From positions 1-64,000 of the forward strand of contig OX637796.1 in NCBI GenBank assembly GCA_951802425.1: a stretch of 64,000 nucleotides of DNA, written 5' to 3'. Below the pieces are notes generated by a model. The model saw only the letters and a program-made list of their open reading frames with translations. It was not told the origin of the DNA and did no database searches. This document shows, piece after piece, positions 22,383 to 35,363 of this stretch. The stretch is from Clavaria fumosa. Its lineage: Eukaryota > Basidiomycota > Agaricomycetes > Agaricales > Clavariaceae. The translations under genes were made by a program, and so were the position numbers. How positions within the stretch are numbered: the stretch's first letter is position 1; the number at the start of each line of letters is the position of its first letter.

Positions 22383-24105
22383 ACACAACAATGATGACAA
22401 CAATGATGATGCACCAGCAGCCTACAACAATGACAACCAATGATGGCAGCAGTGGCTAATGATGACAATGCACCAGCAGCCAATGACAACCAATGACAGC
22501 AGCAGTGGCTGACAATGATGATGACACACCAGTGGCTAACAACAATGACAATACACCAGTGGATAACAATGATGATGATGCACCAGCAGCCCATGACAAT
22601 GGCAGCAGTGGCCAATGATGACAATGCACCAGCAGCCAATTGTCAGGATCCACCCATTTTTCCCTACCCAATTCAACTCTATCAGCACCTACAAGCCTCC
22701 AGACACCCTCACAACCTTGCAGACTACTCTACCCACTTCCAGACACTGCCACCCCCTGGAACCTTCCCCAACTGCCCACATCATTCCACAATACTCATGA
22801 CCATGACTCTATACTTGTGCAGCCTCCTTCCACCTCACCCTCCATGCATCCACCACCCAAACCCCCAATATCAATGTGCAACATGCTGTTGTGCAATCTC
22901 TTCATCCAGCATGGCACCACCAGCACTACCAGCATTACTTGTGTTACTGGCATTACTCATGTGACCTCCTGCCCAAGGTCACCTGCATTACTAGTGTCAC
23001 CCACATGACCCACCTCATGATGCCATAACCTTAACACCCAAATCAATGGTCAGCTGTGTATGTACTTCAAATATGCTCCCCTCTTTGCCTGCAGTAGTGT
23101 ATAGCTACATTATCTATGATCTGAGGATCCCCTGTAGTAATAGCTATGTATATGATTATTTACTAGGTCACAACCCTTGACTGGTCATCTTCACAACCTT
23201 ATCTATGCTTCCCTAACCCCTCATGACCTTGGTAGAACATGTGCCTAGTCACTTTACAACTAAACATACCCCATACTACTATAGTTCTGTCACTGGGAGA
23301 CCTTTGTACTTTCCCAAAGAAGCTACACATGTACAATGCACATATATAAGTCTTGCATGTACCTACAGTACTGTAGACTTGATATTGATGCACTTTGGTT
23401 TAAGCTTGAGGCTAGTATGCCCTTTGAGCTTTGAACCACCATAATTGATAGGTCTTGTCACACTTGTGACCTCAAGAATGCCAAGACACACTCTGCTTTC
23501 TGCTAACTCATCTTCCATGCTTGTACAAACTCATGCACTTAAGTACTCTCTTTCTATCATCTTGCTACTGGCTTTCTGGAACCTTGCAGGTTCTCCTCTG
23601 AGTTGGCAAAGTCATTGCCTTCACTGACATACTCCTTGTCATTGTAATGACTACTTGCAACCTTCTCAGCAACATCTCTCACTTCTCAACTTGTCTTTTT
23701 CCCTTCCTATACCCTGTCAAATGTTTTTGCAACCTTCTGGGACTGAGTATTCTTGATCATACTCAACAGTTGATTGGTCTTAGTGAGTTTACAGGACTGG
23801 TCACCATCAAAATCAACTTCAGTGTTATTTATGAGACAGGACAGGCCCTAACACCAATGATGACCAATGATGGCAGCAGTGGCTGATGATGATGATGACA
23901 CACCAGGAGCTAATGATGACAACAATACACCAGCAGCCAATGATGATGACCAATGCTGACACACCAACAGCTAACAACAATGACAGCACATCAGCAGCCA
24001 ACAACAACAACAACAACAACAATGCACCAGCAGCCAACAACAATGACTGATGACAGCAGCAGCAGCTGATGATGATGATGCACCAGCAGCTATCAACAAT
24101 GATGG
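22383..24105. repeat. AATGATGAC/CCAGCAGC degenerate repeat, split by a solo LTR
   Basis: Low-complexity sequence built from AACAATGATGAC, CACCAGCAGCC and GCAGCAGTGGC words, at 22383-22640 and 23854-24105. Short pieces recur at 7817-7850 and 44987-45040. The solo LTR B at 22641-23853 interrupts it. Confidence 0.8.
22641..23853 (+). mobile_element. Solo LTR, family B (1213 bp)
   Basis: Bounded by TGTCAGGATCC and CAGGCCCTAACA, with a perfect 5-bp duplication CCAAT at 22636-22640 and 23854-23858. No internal element region is present, so it formed by LTR-LTR recombination. It serves as the reference copy for family B and is CpG-poor. Confidence 0.9.
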
Positions 24106-26179
24106 CACACCAGCAGCCTCCAATACTATGTATGATATGCCATGGCACAATCCCTTCATCTGGCACATGACATGCCACATGGATACATTAGTCTTATTCA
24201 CATTACCCCATGGTCACAAGCATCACCATGTGACCCACCTCATGATGTGACAATATCAACATTCATACATGCAGCATTCAGTCAGCTGCATATATTCTTC
24301 TAAACAGCACTAATAACTACTTCACAACTACCATATTTCAAATTCTGCTGGAAGACCCCAGGAACCCTAAATGAATTTTTGGGGTGAGAAAAAAGTTTTG
24401 AGGGAAAGCACCAAATGAGAGTAAACATCACTAAAGACATAATGAGAACTAAAAGTGGGGACTTTTTTGATTGGGAATATCTCATGTGGGGTCCTTATTA
24501 GGGTGCCACCACAAGTACAAACTTGTGTGAGGACTGTGAGAACTGGATTCTGACTGTATGGTGGAATTGTTGCTTTGTGGGTGATGGGAGGGGAGAGAGA
24601 GGGATGGAATATGATAGGTATGGGATTGCCCAGTATAGCATTGCATTTGTTTTGGAATCCTATGGTTGGTTTTGATAAACGGGAGAATTTTGACTGGGTT
24701 GGTCAGCAGCTTTGGCATGCATTGGGAAATGAGTTTTGGGAAAATGTAAACCATGGAAATTGAGGATTAGAGGGGTAGATATAGGCACACAAAATTTCAA
24801 AAGACTAGCTTGAGTGGTTAGCTTGCAGTGAAAGAAAGCGCAGATACTCCATCTGCACAAGGACTATGCTGTTAGGATAGGAGCAACAAGGGACCATTCG
24901 CAGAAAAACAGTTTAGTCTGTTTAGCATGTTATATGATAGTGGTCATCATTTAGAGCATCCATGATCAATTTCAAGAGATTTTCACGGTTAGATCTTGTG
25001 CTGTGAGGCCTGCAAACTTGTATGGGTACTTGTGTTGTTTAGGTTTGTAGGAAGGCAACTGTAGTCCTGGATGTGGCAGAGTAATTGAAACAAAGTCAGG
25101 GTGTATTATTCATGCACTATACTCAATCTTTCAATGTGATCCCATTTGATTTAGGTGCCACCACAAGTACAAACTTGTGTGAGGACTGTGAGAACTGGAT
25201 TCTGACTGTATGGTGGAATTGTTGCTTTGTGGGTGATGGGAGGGGAGAGAGAGGGATGGAATATGATAGGTATGGGATTGCCCAGTATAGCATTGCATTT
25301 GTTTTGGAATCCTATGGTTGGTTTTGATAAACGGGAGAATTTTGACTGGGTTGGTCAGCAGCTTTGGCATGCATTGGGAAATGAGTTTTGGGAAAATGTA
25401 AACCATGGAAATTGAGGATTAGAGGGGTAGATATAGGCACACAAAATTTCAAAAGACTAGCTTGAGTGGTTAGCTTGCAGTGAAAGAAAGCGCAGATACT
25501 CCATCTGCACAAGGACTATGCTGTTAGGATAGGAGCAACAAGGGACCATTCGCAGAAAAACAGTTTAGTCTGTTTAGCATGTTATATGATAGTGGTCATC
25601 ATTTAGAGCATCCATGATCAATTTCAAGAGATTTTCACGGTTAGATCTTGTGCTGTGAGGCCTGCAAACTTGTATGGGTACTTGTGTTGTTTAGGTTTGT
25701 AGGAAGGCAACTGTAGTCCTGGATGTGGCAGAGTAATTGAAACAAAGTCAGGGTGTATTATTCATGCACTATACTCAATCTTTCAATGTGATCCCATTTG
25801 ATTTAGGTGCCACCACAAGTACAAACTTGTGTGAGGACTGTGAGAACTGGATTCTGACTGTATGGTGGAATTGTTGCTTTGTGGGTGATGGGAGGGGAGA
25901 GAGAGGGATGGAATATGATAGGTATGGGATTGCCCAGTATAGCATTGCATTTGTTTTGGAATCCTATGGTTGGTTTTGATAAACGGGAGAATTTTGACTG
26001 GGTTGGTCAGCAGCTTTGGCATGCATTGGGAAATGAGTTTTGGGAAAATGTAAACCATGGAAATTGAGGATTAGAGGGGTAGATATAGGCACACAAAATT
26101 TCAAAAGACTAGCTTGAGTGGTTAGCTTGCAGTGAAAGAAAGCGCAGATACTCCATCTGCACAAGGACTATGCTGTTAG
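24106..26179. repeat. R652 repeat with tandem 652-bp units
   Basis: A partial unit (24494-24875) is followed by two full 652-bp units (24876-25527 and 25528-26179) that look identical. Each ends in TATGCTGTTAG. The short frames inside (62-91 codons) are repeated with the units, and none shows a domain. 24106-24493 matches the region before the repeat at 8 kb and 45 kb. Confidence 0.9.
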
Positions 26180-28597
26180 ACTGATGAAATGTGGAAACAA
26201 AATTCCCTGTCCCTGTCCCCAGTCATCTCAGACCTTCAGAGTCTACAGTCAGCAAGTGCTTGTGCCATCCCATGCCACTCTCAATGCTTGCACCATCCAC
26301 CCCACCCTCCTTACTTGCACTGCCTACCCTGCTCAACCCACTTGTGCCATACACCCTGCCCATCCCACTTGCACTGCCCACTGCTAACCATGACTGCCAC
26401 TCACCTGCTCACCCTGCTTGCACTACCCATCTCACTCAACCTAATTGCACTGCCTGCCCCACTCACCTGCTTGCCCTGCTTCCACTGCTTTGTTGACTGA
26501 CAATATGTGCATGCCATTGGCTGACTATTTGCACTTATCATTGGTCAACAATATGGGCATGTTGTTAATTGAGGATTGAGTTTCCTTGGTCAATGATATA
26601 AACTGAACTAACACTGCCAGTAGTTCTATGACATCAATGCACAGAAAGAAACAAGTACCTGTTTGCCCACCTTCCATCCTGATCCCAAGCTGCAAACCTT
26701 ATGGGATTAGTGAATGCAACAGTACACACACACTGAGTTGAGAAGAGACAGAATTATTATACAAGCAGGACATCACATATTATGAGATGAGCAAAGGAGA
26801 GGTGCACACACCACTTATCAACAATGCAGACCTGCATGCCCCAGGCATGCATGCAACTGAGCCATGCAGGGCCTATGCCAATGACAATATGTGCATCAAG
26901 ATTGCCAAGTCACAAGCAGCAAACCAAGAGACCAGTGTAGATATGTCATGGCCCCATCAATGAGGGATACCTTCACTGCTGTCACCACTGTCAGATTGTT
27001 CCTTGACACCAACCAAATATGTTATCTATCCTCTTGACAGCTATGAATGTCTCCACTCTTATAGCACCACCATCAGTTTGTTCCCCAGCATCAGAATTCT
27101 TATATTCATTGACCACTGTGTCATTACCCAGGGGCATTGCAATTCCTATCTGCATCACATGTGAGAACATGGTGCCTAAGGCAGTTGCAAATGCCATCTT
27201 TCAAACTTCTTCAGGTTCCACATGCACTTGCTTGTACACATCTGACAGATATGTACATGGCTCTAGCCATGTCTTGTCTGATCTGATCCTGGTCAGGCAA
27301 CAGGGTGATATCCCATAAGGTGTTTGCATTCTGTTTCTGACAGTCTACAACTGTCCACAGAAGCAGATTCTGGCTCATTTTTGGGATACAAAGCATAGGA
27401 TCTGCTTGCATGATGCTGCCCCTGGCTTCTAGCAACCATTGAGAGCCAACAAGTTGAATGGGCCCATTCAGATGGATGGAACCACCCCAGAAGGAGTGGG
27501 AGATTAATCAGGAAGTATCCCCAAGTTCTACCAACTACCAAAGTGATGTGTTACATTGCTATCTTGTGATGATATGAGATAAAACCTTGCTATTGCCCAA
27601 GGCAATAGCTGAGATTAAGGGGATCAAGATTGAGCCCCCTGAGCTCTATGACAGACAAGATGATCTTGTTGTCTGGGAAAGGTGGCTCAATGGCCTCTTT
27701 AACTACTTCTACTTTTATAGAGTAGTCTGACTGCAGTTGGAGAACCAATGTGTCATGTTAGCAGGTTCACGACTGAGCAGAATAGCTGCTACTTGGTATA
27801 CCCAAGAAGTAACAGGACTGTCCTGTGCTCCTCAAAGGTCCACCTTCGAGGAATTGATAACTGCTATGTTTAAGTGGTTCCTGACTGAGGTAATGGCCCA
27901 AAAGGCAGTGGATGCCTTCTACCAGGTAAAGTTCACAAAGGTGAAGGGTGCCATGGGATTCTGGAACGAACTGGCCCAGGCAGCTGAGCAAATGCTCACC
28001 CCACCTGATGCTGGTATGATGAAGAGGCAGTTCCTTAATGGACTGCGTAACGAGATGGTGGAGGCCATCTTCAAAACTCATGCAATTAGCATCGAGGATA
28101 TTATCAACACTAGTCGCCAAGTGGAAGTGACCCTCCACTACCTCCGGCAGCAGAGGGCAGTGCCTTCATCAGGGAACCCAGTGGGTACCAAAGGAAACCT
28201 GCCCACAGGTGGAATACCTGTGGGGCAGCAGTTTGTGAGACTGTGGCCATATCGGCCACACACAGACCACAGGCCAGGGGAACCTGTTACCCTGTGGATT
28301 GACTGTGTGCAGGATGAATGCACCCCAGCCGGAGGGAGTAAACCCCAGCTAGAACTGCCCAAGGCTGGGCCACAAATTGGAGAGGAGCGGAAAGCTCCTT
28401 TAATATATTATACATGCAGGAAAGCAGGGCATTACATGAGTGCATGTCTGCAGTCACAGTGAAAGCCAGAGGCTTTTAGGGGAAATGTAAGGAACTATGC
28501 CTTACAGGAGGATCCAGGCAAGGCAGAGCCCAATAAACTGCAGGAGATACCTGTGGTTGAAAGCAAGGAGCCAGAGGACGAAAACCTACTGGAGGAA
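26177..28597. repeat. Segmental duplication, copy 2
   Basis: Partner of 3069-5555. It begins inside GACTGATGAAATGTGG directly at the end of the 652-bp array. The C-rich low-complexity block lies at 26240-26500. Past 28597 this copy continues as a longer decayed chromovirus. Confidence 0.88.
27139..27438 (-). pseudogene. Ty3 RT fragment (copy of 4098-4396)
   Basis: Same fragment and orientation as copy 1, with ADPMLCIPKMSQNLLL and DITLLPDQDQIRQDMARA. A frameshift near RAMYISVRCV breaks it, and no catalytic YLDD is present. It lies head to head with the plus-strand gag that follows. Confidence 0.8.
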
Positions 28598-28831
28598 GTT
28601 GTGGAAGATGACTATGCTGGTTGTGGGGACCAGTACAATTCTGACAAGCTCAAGGAAGAGACGGAAAGCAACCAGGTTGCTGGAATCTGTGAAGTGGAGG
28701 AAGACAATGTCCTCTACATGACAGAAGTGTGCATTGGACATGTGGATGACAGGCTGTTCTGGGCGCATGTCTGGAAAGAACAGACAGGATCGCATCTGGT
28801 AGTAACAAAGGAGGCAAGACAATGCCTCACA
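27448..28831 (+). pseudogene. Decayed chromovirus gag and start of protease
   Basis: Gag homology starts without an ATG near 27448; the longest open part is 27737-28462 (241 codons). It shares the TGA in place of CGA after the knuckle with copy 1. Beyond it lies the acidic linker before the protease (EVVEDDYAGCGDQYNSD, MTEVCIGHVDDRLFWAHV). The frame is cut at 28831 by the EnSpm transposon; the protease resumes at 34926. The near-intact relative is 53537-55640. It is CpG-depleted throughout, in contrast to the inserted transposon. Confidence 0.87.
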
Positions 28832-29037
28832 CCCAACGAAAAGTCCGTAGGCTGGTTTCGGGCTGGAAATGTTTTTTCGATTGAGGTTGGCTGAGACCGA
28901 CTGTACACGTTTTACCAATTTCAAAACAAGATAGACTTCAAAGTGAGATGGCTCAATGCCACCAGTAGGCAGTATTCATATACGCTAGTACAGCCCCGCC
29001 GCTGTGACAGCACGCGCGATTTCACACTCGCTATTAT

Positions 29038-32000
29038 ATGCCTCACTGCAACTGTCCCTCCCTCTGCAAAGGGGGTAAGGATGTTTCTGACAAAACGTTT
29101 CGCGACCATGCAAAATACCGTTCTGCGAGGCTATCCACTGCTTTCAACCAATTCATTGCTACCGAAGCAGCTCATCTCGCTGCACACAGCACACACATTC
29201 CTACCAGTGTATATCCTGTCTCTCACTCTAGCCAGAGAAGTCAGCATGCCGAAGACAACAATCCGAGGTCTAAACGACAACGGGAAGGCACTTTTGATAT
29301 GACTGGAGACTTACAAGATGACCACCGTGTCGATGCCACAGTAAGAGATCTGGACTTGATTCCGGAAGTAACAGTCACCTTACATGTTTTACCTAGGAAC
29401 CAACAGAGCAATTGCTGCCGCAGGATGCTCTGAATCAGTTTGAGGTGGATGAGCCAGTGCTACCGGCAAGTCTGCGATTACATTGCCGTTCAATGTCTAA
29501 TGCCGCTACAGCCTGTTCCTCAGCCTGGTGACCACGCCCGTGAAGATCCTGTTCTTCATTCCCAGATTGAAGATATCAAAATCGCACTGGATTATGTTAA
29601 GCTACTCAAGAACGCATCCTTGGATGATTTGGGTCTTGAGGAGGATGACCTCGGTCGACTTCGCAATCCCATTCCTCCCCCGATAGACCTCCTCTCAGAC
29701 AATAGTTTTCGCCTATCTCTCGATCTGTTTCTAGCATGTGCAAATGCATCACAAGCAACATATGATTCTGTCCGTGCGACCATTCTTCGCTATCATCCTG
29801 AGGATCAAATATTATCGTATGACCAGATCAAGCGACGCATCAAGGACCTCACCGGTATCACTCCTCTGATGTGTGATATGTGCATAAATTCGTGTCTGGC
29901 ATTCACTGGTCCCTTCCAAAAACTCGAATCATGTCCCTTTTGTTCTGAACCACGTTATGAAATTAGTCGCCACTCCGAGTCTCATGGTGAAGACAATAGA
30001 GACAATTGCACAACCAGAGTGCCTCGCCGGCAATTCTCTACGCTGCCACTTGGACCCCAGCTCCAGGCCACCTGGAACCACGAGCAGGGCGCACAGGACA
30101 TGCGTTATCTGCATGTACGAACCAGCAAAATCTTGCAGGAACTTCGTGATAATCACGGAATGATTCAAGTATATGATGACTTTTGCTGTGGTGAAGATTA
30201 CCTCAAGGCTGTACATGATAATCAGATCCGCTCCTACGACACCGTGGTCCTCTTCTCCATCGATGGGGCACAACTCTACCGTAACAAGAAATCTTTATAT
30301 ATGGGTTATTCTCAACTTATCACCGGATAAGCGTTACAAGGTGGCAAAAGTTCTACCTGGTGGCTTTATCCCTGGCCCAAACAACCCAAAGAATCTCGAC
30401 TCATTCATCTTTCCTGGCCTGCACCATCTCTCCGCACTCCAACATGAAGGTCTTCCGGTTTATGATGGGCTCAGTCAGATGGTGATGTCCTCCAACATCT
30501 TTCTTGCTTTCGTCACTGCAGATGCGCTTGGAATGGCGGAACTTATCGGTTGGGTTGGGCATCATGGGAAGTATGGTTGTCGATTTGTTTGTGGCCTACC
30601 TGGTCGTCACAAACCTGGAGCTCGGGGCACCCATTACTATCCTGCCCTCCTAAGGCCACACAATTTCAATGTTCCTGGATGTAGTCACCCGGACATCAAT
30701 GTGAATGACTTGCCGGCTTCATCCCCCACCATTTATCAGCAAAAACTCCAGTACGTCATTGAATCCCCAAACCAGACCCAATATCTGCGCCGACGTCGTG
30801 AATCAGGTATCTGCAAACCCAGCATTTTCACTGGTCTATCTCGCATCCTCCCCTTACCAAGCTGTTTCCCAGCTGATTCTATGCATCTCACGGCACTCAA
30901 TATACCCGACCTCCTGCTCAGCCTGTGGCGTGGGACCATGGATTGTGATCGCACCGATGACAAGTCGAGCTGGGATTGGGCAGTACTGCGTGATGATATA
31001 TGGACAAACTATGGGAGAATGGTTGCAAATATCGCATCCTATATCCTTGGATCTTATGGTCGAACTCCGCGTAACCCAGCTGAGAAGATTTCGAGTGGTT
31101 ATAAAGCATGCGAGTTTCTCATTCTCATCTATGGCTTGGGCCCTGGTCTCTACTACCACATTCTACCTGAAAAATACTGGGTTCACTTCTGCAAACTTGT
31201 TCGTGGAGTCCGCCTTCTTCTTCAGCATTCCATCAGCAAAGCAGATGTGATTTCGGCCCACCGGCTCCTACTCGAGTTTGTAGTTGAGTTTGAATACCTC
31301 TATTGCCAACGGCGAGTTGACCGGCTTCACTTCGTACGCCAAAGTATCCATGCACTCAGTCATCTTGCCCGGGAGGTACTTCACGTTGGTCCGATTGCAC
31401 TTTTGGCCCAGTGGGTCATGGAACGTACCATTGGAAACCTTGGCCTCGAGATCCGACAACATTCAGACCCATATGCTAACCTTGCTCAGCGTGGGCTACT
31501 TCGCTGCCAAATCAATGCTCTCAAATCAATGATACCAACTCTCGATGCCGACTCTTCTACTCTGCCATATGGAGCAATGGATCTTGGGGGTGGCTATGCC
31601 CTGCTCCGCAAGAAAGACTCGAGTACCCATGTTGTTCAAGAGCATGAGGCTGCAGCAATTCGTGCATATTTGCTCAGCAAAGGTGAAGTGGCCACTGAAC
31701 TATCAGGCATGATAACAAGATGGGCCCGACTTCGTCTGCCAAATGGCCAAATTGCGCGGTCATTGTGGATCGAGCAGTACCAGAAAAGAATGCCACGAAG
31801 GGCCAGAAATGTGACAGTATGAAGATTTGCTATATTTACTGTCTTGTAGCTTATATCCCTTTCCAGCTTGTTGTTCTGAATGCTCTTTCCTTTGCCGAAG
31901 TCCAATTCTTTTTCACCCTCACCTTAAATCGCTGTTCTCACAAGCTTGCTCTTGTTTCTTTGTTTGGTCAGCCTGATGCAGGACTTCGGGCTAAGTCATT

Positions 32001-32205
32001 TGAAGCACTATGGGTATGCAAACATGGTGGAAATAATAACCTGCTCGTGGTGGATGTCAAATCAATCCGCTCTGTTGTCTCTATGGTACCCTTTCTACCA
32101 CCTCCTGATAACCCTGATGGTTCCGATTCAGACCTTTTTTTTGTTAATGAGGACCTTGGGCTTGATGTTGCTGAATTGGACCCAGACATGGACCCCAATG
32201 CTTAG
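29038..32205 (+). pseudogene. tnp2-family transposase (frameshifted)
   Basis: The starting ATG is followed by a CxC-type zinc motif (HCNCPSLCKGGKDVS...H) typical of basidiomycete tnp2 proteins. A likely intron is 29341-29396 (GTAAGA to CCTAG). The main body is in two frames: 29440-30330 (YDQIKRRIKDLTG, CINSCLAFTGPF, SIDGAQLY) and 30280-31816 (LSPDKRYKVAKVLPGGFIPGP, GHHGKYGCRFVC, PADSMHLTALNIPDLL, VMERTIGNLG). A second intron, 31817-31866, leads to the C-terminal exon (DVKSIRSVVSMVPFLPPPD) ending TAG at 32205. Asp in SIDGA, Asp in PADSMH and Glu in MERTIG are candidate DDE residues. Between the two frames a short deletion of about 11 nt at YRNKKS/YIWVI breaks the gene. Another frame change lies near 29500. 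Confidence 0.85.
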
Positions 32206-32332
32206 GTATATGCGAAGTACACTATGATTGTACCTATCGAGTTTTGCCAAATATGGAAATGTACGCCACCAATCTTGCGCATTGCATTAAGACCATCTAC
32301 TTGGGTATTACTACCCTCGCCCACCCACTCTG

Positions 32333-33555
32333 ATGTCACTACGCTCTCCATTTTTGCTTGGGTCTAGCCCTGGCTTTGATACACAAGGCTTATTCTCTGA
32401 GTCAACCGACTTGTTGTCAATGCCTTTCTCAACCGGTATTGCTCCTACTTCTGGTGCAGGCCCAGGTGGTAGCAACATGAACTCTTTGAGTCCGTCCAAT
32501 CTGAGCCTGGCAAACTGGATGCCATCAGATCCCCGATCAAATCTCCAGATATTGTCTGTCGCAAGTCATGAACACCTTGTAATATCCCAAAATGCCGCAT
32601 ACAAGCTACTCTGTCAGCGTATCTCGAGCATGACGAAGGATCATGAAATTCTTCAAGCTAAATATGCTACCCTCGAGTCAGTTGTCAGTCGTTAGACCGT
32701 TTATTGCTTAATTCGATTGGACAGAGACTCATATCGCCAACTGGTGCAAGCGGTGCCCCAGGCGATTGGATTGCTCACAACTGACCCCCTTGGGATGACT
32801 TCGGATTTGCTTAATGCTTCAAAAGGCTGTATTGGAACCCCTACATCGACGTCATCGCTCCCGGTGCTCATTGAGTCGGATTATCCCAAGGTGCGAGTGC
32901 CTATGTCATGTTAGCGTGCGATGTCAACTGCCTATTTGCGAAGGTGCGATGGTGGCTAAAAAGGGCATGGACTCTCAGAGAAAATGGCGGCATCAATCAC
33001 TTAGATTTTGAGGACGAAGGCAATGGCTTGGTGGCTGAAACGAAAATTTGCTCAACAGATTACCTAGAGAACACGGAGGGGATACCTATCAGTGAAGACG
33101 AGCGCCGAGCCATTTATTCTCATGCTCACCTTATCTGGAACTCATATGCTAGCACCGGCAATCCACCTGCAGGATATAAGCAAGTCAGTATTCAATACCT
33201 GATGCGATATCGAGAAGAGATGGAAAAGGAGTTCTCTATTCTTCGACTCTGTGCCCGGCATTGGAAAGCTGACCAGATTTGGATTCTCAATTATCCATCA
33301 TGGCTACGGAATTGGGAAATCAAGACCCGCCGCAGCAAAGACAAGATGATCAAGTTAGAGCATCTCAGCGACGATGCTCCTGGGCTGAAGCGGAAGCGTG
33401 AACAGGACCCAACAACCACCGCTGACAAGAGAGCTAAAGCAAAAGCACAGGTGAACATCAAGGAGAATACGAAGTATGACGAATCTGGTTTTGAAGACGA
33501 TTCCGCCCTGCAGCCACCAACCACCCCATCAGAAATTATCTTGGTAAGCAACTGA
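32333..33555 (+). CDS. EnSpm second gene, function unknown
   Basis: Three open pieces (32333-32695, 32725-32890, 32944-33555) look like exons of one gene. Breaks fall at plausible small introns: about 32684-32724 ending GGACAG, and about 32891-32943 between two AAGGTGCGA repeats. The first part is Ser/Pro/Gly-rich, then a short helical stretch (HLVISQNAAYKLLCQRISSMTKDHEILQAKYATLES). The third part has YRQVSIQYL-like RYREEMEKEFSILRLCARHWKADQIWILNYPSWLRNWE, followed by a basic tail (KRKREQD, KRAKAKAQ) that may be nuclear. A protein of this layout accompanies tnp2 genes in related elements from memory, probably binding DNA as TnpA does. That role is inference. Confidence 0.5.
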
Positions 33556-33812
33556 ACGCACATCAGGGAAAATGCCTAACATGCTCTCGCACATTACGCT
33601 CATGCTCTTGCACATTACAACAAGCCTTTGAATCCCCTGTAAGTCCAGGCTTCCATATTTTGAGCTTCTACTTATACACAAAGCTACAGAGCATCGGTAA
33701 ACATCAACATCCCTGATCCTACCCTGAATGTCGAAGCCATAGGTATGCAAGATATGCCCCCCACACTTCCCACATCTGCCCGTGAGTCTCAAACGATTTA
33801 GCCTTCTGTTAC

Positions 33813-34154
33813 ATGCTCATGAATAAGGTGTTGCGTCTAGCGCCAACCATATGCGGCTCTGGCATCACCAATATCCACATATTAGCTGATGCAGCGGCTG
33901 CGACGTTACCATCACCTTCCAATCCTGTTATCTCAGAAGCATTAACATCACTATCCGATGCCATTTCCATGACAAACCCCGCTGCAACCCTCCCAATTCC
34001 TGAACAAGATACCACACTACAGTCACCTTTTGCGTTCAAATCCCCTAGTGCCGCAACATCTTCTACAGGCCCCAGGGCGAAAGGGAAAGCATCTGGAAGG
34101 CGTCTGGCCACAGAGCGGGCCTTTGAGCCGCCTGTGAGTAATACGGCACGGTGA
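33813..34154 (+). CDS. Possible further exon in EnSpm element
   Basis: 113 codons, Ala/Ser/Pro/Thr-rich with a basic end (GPRAKGKASGRRLATE). It could be the C-terminal exon of the second gene or non-coding. No domain recognised. 34155-34907 shows no gene and forms the 3' end of the transposon. Confidence 0.25.
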   Translation: MLMNKVLRLAPTICGSGITNIHILADAAAATLPSPSNPVISEALTSLSDAISMTNPAATLPIPEQDTTLQSPFAFKSPSAATSSTGPRAKGKASGRRLATERAFEPPVSNTAR

Positions 34155-34925
34155 GCCTTGGCAAATCAATTCTGCACAGCCTCGCTTACCACAGGACTGC
34201 AGGAGCATCTGCGCTCGTCAATGGAAGCTTCGCAACATTGACGGCACCAAGGCAGAGTTTGAGGCTTACTTCAAGATGCTTTCAGCAAACGATTTAGTGG
34301 TGCGCCGTATTGAGCTCAGTCGGTTGAGTCATAGTTGACACCAAAGTTCTCAGCCATTCAAAACCGAAGAAAAGCGGCTCGTATGGGTGCAATGTTCTCC
34401 TGGGCTGTGAATTTTGCTGATTACTGTGCAGAAAAATATGCAGAAGGCAGCTGTATCGCAGTAAGGTTTGTCAATTACACATTCTTCTCGTTCATATGAC
34501 TCATTTATGTGATGCTAGCAGTTAGGAACGGGTGAGAGAGGTGAGTATGAGCGCGAATCGTACTCGTAAAGGGTAGAGCTGGTAGAGAGGTGGGGCAGGA
34601 ATAAAAGAGCCAAAACGGGTCAGAACGGACTGCCATTAGAACGAAGAATATCATAGATCGTAGTCGATATGGCTAGTTGGAAATCGAAACCAGCATTTTA
34701 TGTTCAACACACTGAGATTAAGCACAGGAAAAGCAATATCTCGACTAATATCAAGTGGTTTCGGGCAAGATTGGGTCCAACCGATGTTGCTCATTCCCGC
34801 AAGTTCTCACTCGAATAAATTATGCTGTACGGTAAAAAGACGACTGATATCTGGCACCAGCGACACTGCAGATTTCAGCCGCTCCCACACTTTCCCAATC
34901 GATCCATTTTTCGTTGGGCCTCACA

Positions 34926-35363
34926 GCCTACATCATGTGAACGGTATGAAAGCGTACACACTTTTTGATTTGGGAAGCACCCCAGACTTAATGAGCCTGG
35001 ACTTCGCACAGGTGACAAAGGTACCAACCTTCCAACTGGATAACCCAGTTCCAATCCAACTCAGCTGCATTGGCAACTAATTGATGATCACACACAGATG
35101 CCGCATAGCAGTGGAATTGGGAGGAATACTGGTGGAAGACCAGTATTTTGATATAGCGAACATTGATCACTATGACATTATAGTTTCAACAGCATTCATG
35201 TACAAACACCATGTGATATTGGATGTGCACTGATTTGCAATCCATATCTGCGAAGGAAAAGGAAAAACCCTTCAGGCTATGTTGCCCAAGTGAGGAAACA
35301 GAAGTGTTACGCCTCCATGTATTGGGAAAGAGTGTGCCAAAGAAGGAAGCTCCAAAGAGCTGA
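34926..35363 (+). pseudogene. Decayed chromovirus protease
   Basis: Resumes the frame interrupted at 28831. MKAYTLFDLGSTPDLMS holds the protease motif, with D-S-G-S changed to D-L-G-S. FDIANIDHYDIIVSTAFMY aligns with the second half. It has stops after CIGN, and the TAG/TGA-type damage is mostly at former CpGs. The frame ends at TGA-CTA (35361), the same stop and context as in the near-intact element at 53537-53539. Confidence 0.85.

Larger units (their letters stand above)
28832..34918 (+). mobile_element. EnSpm/CACTA-like DNA transposon, 6.09 kb
   Basis: 11-bp inverted ends CCCAACGAAAA (28832-28842) and TTTTCGTTGGG (34908-34918) are flanked by a 7-bp duplication CCTCACA (28825-28831, 34919-34925). 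The chromovirus at 53.98 kb shows the unoccupied site (CCTCGCG in the same context). It carries a tnp2 transposase and a second gene. It is CpG-rich, so it inserted after the host element decayed or was shielded from the same process. Confidence 0.92.

Noticed and set aside
25085..26164. 62-91-codon frames in the 652-bp units
   Set aside because: Frames on both strands overlap and repeat with the unit; no recognisable family.
29341..31866. Explaining the transposase frame change at 30290 as an intron
   Set aside because: There is no splice-site pair, and the two frames overlap with a few codons missing relative to the family pattern; a small deletion fits better.
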